Shown piece after piece: positions 56,441 through 64,000 of a DNA stretch of 64,000 nt (the first letter of the stretch is position 1; the number at the start of each line of letters is the position of its first letter). The DNA comes from Rhizomys pruinosus. Its lineage: Eukaryota; Chordata; Mammalia; Rodentia; Spalacidae. Location: positions 222,260-286,259 of the forward strand of contig VZQC01000557.1 in assembly GCA_009823505.1 (NCBI GenBank), in the 5' to 3' direction. The translations under genes were made by a program, and so were the position numbers. The notes beneath the pieces were generated by a model. The model was not told the origin of the DNA. It made no database searches and saw only the letters and a program-made list of their open reading frames with translations.

Positions 56441-56570
56441 CATATATATCATAAATGCATACAGAAAATCTTGCAATGTTTAAGTTTATGATGTTGTGTT
56501 AGGCCACATTCATGGCTATTTTCAGCCACATGTGGCCCCTGGGCTACAGGGTGGACAAACCTGCAAGTCC
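56026..56570 (+). mobile_element. hAT-Charlie-like DNA transposon, both ends present
   Basis: Left end 'ccagcctatggcctgcaggc', cacatgtgaccaatggtagc, then 'acacaaaattataaacttat' and ttaagacattatgaaatttt. Right end 'caaacttt'/'ggccacattcatggctattt' and cagccacatgtggcccctgg with gggtggacaaacc. The two ends are inverted relative to each other (ggccacatgtg / cacatgtggcc). Text matches a MER1-type Charlie non-autonomous element as I know it from mammals. Interior 56150-56490 is decayed and includes a TA tract. No transposase is visible. Confidence 0.7.
56404..56452. repeat. (TA)n microsatellite
   Basis: TA repeats with a tgta interruption. Confidence 0.97.
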
Positions 56571-59007
56571 TCACAAAGTTGGTGTTTCTTGATCTCCGAG
56601 AGTCACTTAACGGATCTCTGTAATAGGTACACTTGATACTCCATCAAACTGAGATAATCACAGAGAACTAGATTGTAATCAAAAGAACACGTGCACTATC
56701 AAAGCCATGTTGAAATAATATGAGGGGAGTTGGTTATAAAGATGCTTTAGGGGCTCAAAGAACAAATGGAAAATAAGATTTTTTCAAGTTGGTACTGCGC
56801 CAGAACCTGAATCTGACATAATGCTGAGATGCTAATGGAATGATCCTACACCCAACAGGACAGTAGCTACATATGCATTGCTCAGGCTAAATTGATTATC
56901 TCCAGTAGAAAGATCCCATCTTGTACTGCATTCATAACTGTATTATCACCCTTCCAATTATAGTTACAAATCACATCTTCTCCATGATTCATCTGCCTTT
57001 CTTACAGAGAGTAATTAGTAATTAGATAGTGACAAGAACCAATATTCCAATGTTTTCCAAGATTTTTATAGTGAAATTCAGCTGATTTCCCAATAGATGA
57101 GGTATTAGATTTCAAAATAGATGGGAATTTCCAAGTACTAGCAGTTGGTCTTGGATACAGTAGTGATCCTCAACTCGTAATCCATGGTGAGGATTCCATG
57201 TATTGCTAAAGATGTCATTTCAAGTATAGGTGTTAGAGAATTACAAATACAACAGTGAACCTTGGACCTCTCAGACCACTATGAAGCATAATCCCATCAG
57301 AACTCTGTGAATGCTCAGCTGGACCATGATGGTATTTATCATCAGTTTTTCACAGTCGTGGATTTACAGCCCTCTGGGTGGTACTTCTAAGTAGTCTTTG
57401 TTCAGGAAATTCTGTTAGATGGATTCAGAGTCCTTGAAGGAAGGGTTTGCAGAATTTACTGATTACAGTATCTCAGAGACCTCATTCAAGGATATCCAAT
57501 TATGCTTCCATTCCAGAGGGCCTAGGTCTGTGAACTGTGTGTCCTGTGTTAGAAACTGGGTAAGAGAACATGACTCTCTTTTATGTCTATTCAAATCAGT
57601 CTTTTCTCCCCAACTAAAAACTTTTACCAATAAATTTTACTAATATATTTTATGAGAACTTTGTGGAAAAATTAGACCTTATTAAAAACCTCTGTAACTA
57701 GAATGGACTGCCACTCCATCTCCATCCTTGGTGCATCTACCAAGAAAGTATCTATCTGCCTCAGCCACTGGATCTCATCATCCCACTGAGCAAGACTCTT
57801 CACTGTATTTTGGCCTTTCTGAGCTGGCCATATAAAAGCCATCTGCAGATACATTCTCTAGGGTCTTTTTTCCAAAACATGCTGGCAAAGTCTTATTCTT
57901 TTCAGCTTAGAGTAAGGTAGGCTGTGTTTCTATGTATGGGCCTAGAAGCAAAGGCCATGTATCACTCCAGGAAAGAGCAGTCTTTCAGATACAACTGAAT
58001 TCTGGAAGGTAACTGGTTTGTTAAACTTAGGAAAAGGCAAGATCTTCCTAAAGGGAGAAGAGGCTTTCACAAGCAAAGGACTTTTGGGTGTTTTCAGGGG
58101 GTCAAGTTAATGAACTCATCTACGGACAATCAAATGCCCCCAGTCCGCTTTGAGTTCTCAAGGTCTCATTCCTTACCCAGCAATGCCTTGGCTTGTACCC
58201 AAGATGCCTGATGAAGCAGTTTAGTTACACTGCAATTTTATGATACAAATTCTGGGTTTTATCCTCAGATGCATCAGTCCTGCTTTTATAGGAAATAAGA
58301 AATTCTTTCCTACTCGTCAATAAAAATCTCTGGTTCTCTGACTAAGCAGAGCTGAGAGTTTATAAAAACATTTCCCTTCCTGAGCTTCAGCTTTTCTCTC
58401 AGTAACTTTCCAGTGGAGTCAGATGCAGCCAGCTGAGTTCAGAATCTCTGCAGTCATCCCTTTCAACTTAGTTGCAACTGATAATTTCCTCCTAAACTCC
58501 CACAATAAACAGATGATTTATGCCCCAGGCCACAAACCATAGATTTCCAGTATTTGGCTTTCCTTTGACTGAGGCTCCCTCAAGTTCAAATACAATCTGG
58601 CCTATGAAAAATCTCAAACTCCAAACAGTCAGGGTTTTTTACTGAGGATAGCTTCTGGTGTCAGGTGTCATATCTAGACTAATGAGCAAAAAGAATACAC
58701 TTTGGATTCATCAAATACAAAAGACTGGTTGAAGGGAAGTGGTTGGAAGGCCGGGTTAGGGGCTGAATGAGTCAAACAGAACAGGCCTGACTTAAAGATG
58801 AGGTTGCTGTAGCTACTGAGAGACTGATAATACCTGTGGGGGTTCTGATGACTTGCCACAGGTTGAAGCTGAGAGACTCCTGTGGACATGAACCCAGTGT
58901 CCACCACTCCTGCTAGGCAGCCATACACTGGGCTCCTAGGTCACCTAAACCCCTACACAAGCAGGAGAATGGAGCAGAGTCCTCTCTTCCCTTCTTCCAA
59001 TTTTCTA
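56571..59007. other. intergenic DNA, nothing recognised
   Basis: 2.4 kb without SINEs or a clear LTR, unusual for this window. Short open frames only (57419-57643 forward, 58674-58928 reverse). Confidence 0.4.
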
Positions 59008-59345
59008 CAGTTAGTTACTTTTCTCATTGCTGTGACAAAAACACCTTGAGGAAGGAAGAGTTTATCTTGGCTCACAGTCCAAGGGGATTCAGTCAGTCAT
59101 GGGGAATGCATGGTTATCAGAAGAGGGAGGCAGCTGGTCAGATTGCATTCACAACTGGAACACAGAGAGTCGACAGGAAGCTGGGACAGGCTTTAAAAAT
59201 TCAAGGCCCACTCTCAGTGACCCACTTCCTGCAATGAGGCTCTACTTCCTAAAGGTTCAATAGCCATCCAGGACAGAGCCAGCAGGCTGAGACCAAGTGT
59301 TCAAACAGGACCCCATGGAGGACGCTTCGCAATAGAACCACAGCA
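59008..59345 (-). mobile_element. MaLR-type LTR, reverse strand
   Basis: 'agttacttttctcattgctg', 'aggaagagtttatcttggct', 'cagctggtcagattgcattc', 'ctcagtgacccacttcctgc': ORR1/MT-group text in reverse. Right edge unclear. Confidence 0.75.
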
Positions 59346-59476
59346 CCCATGAGCCCCTTGCATTGTAAGACCCGGTAAAAAGCAGCTTCACCTTGGAAAC
59401 ACAGCCATGTTGTCAGCTGGTGTCCACTGTGTTCCTTCCACTGATACATGGGCAATTCATACATGGAGCTGGAGAT

Positions 59477-60714
59477 TATTCAATAGAAGAAATAAGCTAT
59501 GGAACAGGAATTTTGTTGAGTTATTTTTCCCAGGTCTCTCCACATGATGTCTGTGATGGTGTGCTATAGCTGGGCCTATCTCTGACTTTCTGACAATCTT
59601 CTTCAACTGAGGAAAGTGAGAGAGAAGTCAAGAGAAGAACAGAATTGATTGGCTGTCAGAAAGCATAAATTCTTTGGCATTTTTCAAGTCATGAAGTTTT
59701 CATATGCATTTGTAACATAAATAATGAGGGGGCACATTAGGGCTGTCAGGACACCACCTCTGCTGGGGATCTTTGGAATGAATGTTTCTTGGGGTTACTG
59801 AAGTATACCCTTTACCCAACTGGGATATTCAGACAATGAACTGAAACAAAATGAATACTGCTGGTTAACTTCTTTTTACTTACTTATAAGTGAATAATTA
59901 ACAAGGGATAAAGTATACATATCTTATAGCTCAGTAATCATTTGCAGCTTAATGATGTCATAGTGGGGCTGAAGAAATGGCTCAGTGAGCTCTCAGTGAC
60001 TCTTGAGAAGACCTGGGGCTTGGTTCCCATCACATACATGGTGCCTAACAACCATCTGTAGCTTCATTTCCAGAGGGTCTAACACCCTCTTCTGGCGAAT
60101 GTGGGCATTGCATGCTGCACACATGGCTCACTTACATGCAGGTAAATATTCAAAAATAAAAATAAATAATTCTTTAATGTGATAGTGCTTTTAAAATTTA
60201 ATTAACACATGAAGGTGTTCATATGTATGGTCTTCCATGTAGCATTGCATGCATGTGTTTCCTCAAACATTATCAGATCTTTATTAAATTCCGTAAAATA
60301 AAAAAATAATAAATTCTGTAAAATATGCCCTTGGCTTCCAATTCTTAACAATAAAAGTTTAAGTCAGATTTCCCATGTTCTAATTGATTTGACTACCCAC
60401 AGTGCCTAAGAAAATTCATATCATATTTTTATGCCTGAATATGAATAATGCTTTGATCGATCACATATTATAAATTTTCTTTCCTTTATAAGCATAGAAA
60501 TATGATTTGTGTGCATAATTCACGGCATAAATAATTTTATGGTTTGATGGGAAATCACAGGTCTCTGACTCAGAGTTGCCAGAATTTGTGATCAGTTAGA
60601 TTTAGAAGACATAAAAATTTGTCTGGTGGATTGTATTAAAAGCATGTTTTATGGGCTGGAGAGATGGCCTAGCGCTGACTGCTCTTGCAGAGGACCCAGG
60701 TTTGATCCCCAGTG
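59477..60714 (+). repeat. 1,238-bp block nearly identical to 45005-46242
   Basis: Continuous with both flanks and without Ns, so this is likely the genuine locus. Contents: unique AT-rich sequence, an older B2 at about 59965-60165, more unique sequence and the start of a complete B2. Confidence 0.96.
59965..60165 (+). mobile_element. B2 SINE, older (in duplicated block)
   Basis: Same element as 45493-45695. Confidence 0.87.
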
Positions 60715-60870
60715 CCCACATGGCAGCTGAGAACCGTCTTTGACTCCAGTTCCAGGAGGGTCCAACACCCTCTTCCGACCTCTGTGGCATTGCACGACAC
60801 GGGTGCACAGACCTGCATTCAGACAGTACATTCATACGCATAAAAGATAAATAAATTAAAAAAATTTTTA
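60652..60870 (+). mobile_element. B2 SINE, complete
   Basis: 'gggctggagagatggcctag', the head slightly shortened (agcgctgactgctcttgc), gagaaccgtctttgactcca, single ccagttccagg, 'tcatacgcataaaagataaa'. Lacks the 17-bp duplication. The start 'agcatgttttatggg' and the later 'aaagcatgttttg' suggest a target-site duplication. Confidence 0.93.
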
Positions 60871-61029
60871 AATACTAAAAAATACATTAAAATTTTTTTT
60901 TAAAAAGCATGTTTTGTTCTGTTCTGAAGAGACAAGAAACAAATGCAGGATCTCCCAGGTATCATATGGCACATATTCCATTAGAAAAATCCACCCAGAA
61001 TTTGAAAAGCCAGGTTTAGAAACAATTAG

Positions 61030-61365
61030 TGTCTTAGTTACTTTATGTTGCTGTGATAAAACTCCATGATCGGGACAACTTATAGAAGGAAGGGTTTATC
61101 TGGGAAGTGATTCCAGAGACCTAAAAGTTCAGCATGGCAGCAGAGGAGGCCAGGGCAGAAAGCCGAGCACTCAAGCACAGGAAGCAGAGAGGGTGGAACT
61201 GGAAAGGGAGGAGGCTGTGAACTGTCAGAGCCGCCCCCCCCCCACTGATGTGCTTCCTCCATCAAGCCCAGGTACCCCAAACCTCCCCAAACAGCGCCAC
61301 CAGCTGGGGCCAAGTTAGTCAAACACCTGGAGCATATGGGGTACCTTCTGATTCAAACTAACACA
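61030..61365 (-). mobile_element. MT-type MaLR LTR, reverse strand
   Basis: Starts tgtcttagttactttatgtt, contains 'gaaggaagggtttatctggg', 'aggaagcagagagggtggaa', and ends 'gattcaaactaacaca'. TG/CA ends visible. Contains a C10 run at 61235-61244. Confidence 0.85.
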
Positions 61366-61604
61366 ACTATGCACTAGGCTCTATCTCATTTTGTTTAGGT
61401 TTCAAAGCAACCTTGTCTGTTCTGAGAGCTAGTCATGTCCACAGAGGGGAGAGCGTGCTCATCTGAGCACTGGGTCTTCTTCTGAATGTCAAGAGCCGGC
61501 TCTGCTGTTTTCTTTTTTCACCTGATTCCTCTCTGCAGTTTCTGTTGAAATGATATCTGGCTCAGAATGAAGCAATTTATTTATTTACTCAGTACAAAAC
61601 TTTT

Positions 61605-61825
61605 TCATGGTTTATTTATTTTATGTGTATGAGTGTATTATTATTATTGTTTGCATATATGCAAGTACATCCATGTTGTGCTGTGCTGTTGGAGGTCAGA
61701 AAAGGGCACTGGAGCCCTCGGAACTGGAATTACAGACAGGTGTTAGCTGCCATGTGGGTGCTGGGAATCAAACCTGGGTCTTCTGCAAGAGCATCCGGTG
61801 AGGCTGAGCCATATCTCCAGCCCTG
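61605..61825 (-). mobile_element. B2 SINE, reverse strand, diverged
   Basis: 'tttattttatgtgtatgagt', 'ctgttggaggtcagaaaagg', 'ctgccatgtgggtgctggga', gagccatatctccagccc. Confidence 0.88.
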
Positions 61826-62109
61826 AAACAAACCTTTTTGTACAGCTATTCTTGTCCATCTTTAAGATGGGTACCTGGTTACTGGGCGGCTTCCCAGTGC
61901 TCCCTTCCTAGTGCTCCCTTGCATCCTGCAGCATGCCCCAGTGCTTAGGAGTGAATTTCATATGATCAACCGTGACTTACTTAGCGGCCATCGGCTCTTC
62001 CCCATCCCTCCTAGGGCACAGGCAATGGCCCAGCTGTCACATCTCTTTTCAAACGTCTTTGGAGCTGCAGGGCAAGTGGCTGATGAGAAGTCGCTTCTGT
62101 CGTGTGTAG

Positions 62110-62535
62110 GACTTGTGCACAGTAAGGATTCCAGTGGTGGCCTTGTGCTTGAGAACATGCAGAAGACCTTTCAGGATGACTGGACCAAAGCCCACGAAGC
62201 CATGGAAGCTGCATGGCCCTGGAGAAGAACCTGAGCCGTCTTCCGGATCTTCATGCCATGGGTTCTGCATGCACAGGTGCCTACTTCTGTGACTTTCTGC
62301 AGAACCACTTCCTACATAGACCGACCTCCACAGGCTGGTGATGTACCTAACTGGAAGATTCACATTCAGATCCATGGAGGAGACCCCAGAGACCAGGCTT
62401 TGGAGAGGCTTCTGTGTATTGCCTGGCATCAGGGCTTTGGTGTGAACCTCTCCCTCCAGGCAGGAGAGTCAGCTTCTTAAATACCCTGGAGACCCTGCCA
62501 AACCTTAGACCAAATAAAAATTAAGCTTTTTTTTC
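62110..62535 (+). pseudogene. Ftl: ferritin light chain processed pseudogene, truncated
   Basis: Ferritin light chain is a structural subunit of the cytosolic iron-storage shell. From about 62130 the reading GGLVLENMQKTFQDDWTKAH / EAMEAAWPW follows the family text around 'DVQK...QDEW...EAMEAALA', then 'LHAMGSACTGAYFCDFLQNH'-like coding continues in shifted frames. The 3' part is joined early to the 3' UTR: 'catcagggctttggtgtgaa', cctctccctccaggcag, AATAAA at 62513-62518 and an A/T-rich end, which matches my memory of the FTL 3' UTR. No introns, a missing 5' part (including the UTR iron-responsive element), frameshifts and an internal deletion mark a dead retrocopy. Upstream open frame 61911-62234 is fused spacer, not ferritin. 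Confidence 0.85.
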
Positions 62536-62960
62536 CAGGGGCGGGGGGGAGAAACATATCTCTGCTGTCTATGTAAGATATCGTGGGCCAGATTTAGCTC
62601 TATGGATATCAATTTATGACAGGAAACTGGAAGTTCATAAAAACTGAGAGAATAGTAGCAGCGCAGGACTGAGCGCTCAGGCACTTGGCAAAATGGAAGA
62701 TGAACAGATGAAAGGGACCCAGCACAGGAGACAGAAGACAAGGAGCAGCCTGAGCGTGAATCCCAGATAACGTCCCAGAGGCGGGGAAGGGCATCTCCCT
62801 GGGACGTGGTCAGCTGTGGCGAGTGCTGTGACAAGCCAAGTGACCCAAGGTGAGATTTGTGCATTGGCTCTAACAGCATGCAAGCTATTGATGGCCTGGC
62901 AAGAACAACTGCATTGGAGCTGTGGGTGAGGGGGCCCGGTCTGAGCAGATTCAAACAAAG
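62536..62960. other. intergenic DNA, nothing recognised
   Basis: Overlapping open frames on the reverse strand (62505-63056) show no family motif and run through an ID element and the ferritin pseudogene tail, so chance is likely. Confidence 0.4.
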
Positions 62961-62965
62961 CTCCA

Positions 62966-63060
62966 TTGGCCTGGAGATGCAGCTCAGTGGCAAAGCCCTT
63001 GTACAGTATGGGCTAGGCCCCAGGTTCAGTGCCAGCATGGTGAAGTTAATAAACAAACTA
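62966..63060 (+). mobile_element. ID-like SINE
   Basis: 'ggcctggagatgcagctcag', tggcaaagcccttgtaca, 'ggccccaggttcagtgccag' with tRNA-like box A/B arrangement; short tail. Confidence 0.78.
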
Positions 63061-63648
63061 TATTTATGAGAAAAAGAGAAATCAATATCAAAGCTTTAAA
63101 AGTCCTGGCTTAAAGATGCATCTGTTCTGTCTCGGCTTGTGGTTCAAACATTTTATAAAGTCCCTCCTTCTTCAATCATAATATGAATTGCTACGTGTAA
63201 TTTGATAACAGTTCTAAATATTTGTTATAATCATTAAACAAAACCAACCACTGTATTATCTTTTCCTTGGAGAATTTATATTGGGGCTGGGGTAGGAGGG
63301 AACACGGAACACATAATTCATAGTTAGGAAGTTATAGTTCTCAATGATTACAAGGAATGGGTGGGGTCAAGCAAGGAAAAGCATAAGGAGAGCTTGTAAG
63401 GGACTCTGACAGGGCCACTGAGAAGTAACAAAGTCGGCAAGTTTCTGCTTCTTTTTGGTCTCTGGAAGGAAGACATTATTTCCAATCCCAACAGGACTTC
63501 TTCATCTGACCTGCTTAGAGTCACAGAGACCTTGCCACCTCATCATTTGGAGCCATAAGCCTACCAGCATCTACTTCTTTTTTAAGTCAATTAATCCAAA
63601 ATCAGGGGAGGGAAAACCACTGAAACTTTCTTCTTTTGGGGGGGGGGG
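63061..63648. other. intergenic DNA, nothing recognised
   Basis: AT-rich stretch with no gene or repeat recognised, ending at a G-run (63639-63648). Confidence 0.4.
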
Positions 63649-63649
63649 A

Positions 63650-63800
63650 GGGGTTTGTCTTTTCAAGACAGGGTCTCCCTGTAGTCCCAGCTGGCCTGGA
63701 ACTCACTCTGTAGACCAGGCTGGCCTTGAACTCACAGAGATCCATCTGCCTCTGCCTCCCAAGTGCTAGGATTAAAGGCGCGCACCACCACGCCCGGCGA
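63650..63800 (-). mobile_element. B1 SINE, reverse strand, young
   Basis: gacagggtctccctgtagtc, 'ccaggctggccttgaactca', 'gcctctgcctcccaagtgct', aaaggcgcgcaccaccacgc. CpGs retained. Confidence 0.95.
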
Positions 63801-64000
63801 AACCCAGATTCTGCTAGGGGTGTTGGATGTCAGGTTCCAGGTCCCTGCTCTACTGTGGAGCACTCTATTTTCCTGTATGAATGCACATGAGTATGAATGG
63901 TGCAATTCCTTGTCTTTAAATAAAAGCCTCTTAGACTGTTGCATTCTGCTGCTCTGAGGTTTTTCCTGTCTGAATTCTACAGTTGGCTGAGAAAACAAAC

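Noticed and set aside
62505..63056. 183-codon reverse open frame
   Set aside because: Crosses an ID element and the ferritin pseudogene tail; no motif recognised.

Overview
This is a gene-poor stretch of nuclear DNA from a rodent, most likely a muroid. The evidence is the dense set of B1, B2, B4 and ID SINEs on both strands, MaLR LTRs of the MT/ORR1 type, rodent L1 pieces, and long CA, TA, GA and AAAT microsatellites. I see no intact protein-coding gene, no convincing tRNA or rRNA gene and nothing prokaryotic. Species cannot be fixed from the sequence. Several young B2 copies carry a 17-bp internal duplication that I do not recall from the mouse consensus, so the source is probably not Mus.

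Layout. 1.2-2.4 kb: reverse-strand processed pseudogene of Lgr4 with a GC-rich head. 2.9-5.4 kb: B1, a reverse-strand LTR and an unclassified ~1.2-kb repeat whose relative lies at 14.4-15.6 kb. 7.1-8.2 kb: B2 and an MT-type LTR. 10.0-12.4 kb: a ~1.2-kb tandem duplication joined at a single N, each copy holding a 37-bp minisatellite. 13.1-13.5 kb: a 46-bp minisatellite. 14.6 kb: 145 consecutive A. 16-24 kb: SINE-rich with one LTR. 24.0-25.8 kb: reverse-strand L1 ORF2. 27.2-32.9 kb: a decayed class I endogenous retrovirus with both LTRs, a tRNA-Phe-like primer site, gag, pro, partial pol (YVDD still present) and env remnants; the distal part of pol is missing. 33.4-36.8 kb: two related LTRs in the same orientation, the first swollen by a ~25-bp minisatellite, the second split by a young B2. 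40.6-42.6 kb: a MaLR element with both LTRs and a tRNA-Leu-like primer site. 45.0-46.2 kb: a block flanked by single Ns that is nearly identical to 59.5-60.7 kb. 52.65-53.07 kb: gap. 56.0-56.6 kb: the two ends of a hAT-Charlie-like DNA transposon. 62.1-62.5 kb: ferritin light chain pseudogene.

The features do not form a pathway; what can be read is a history of insertions. The most useful observations are two probable assembly duplications marked by single Ns, the internally shortened Lgr4 retrocopy, the pol-deleted retrovirus, a minisatellite grown inside an LTR, the bodiless A145 tract and the duplicated-motif B2 subfamily. I found no convincing new functional system.
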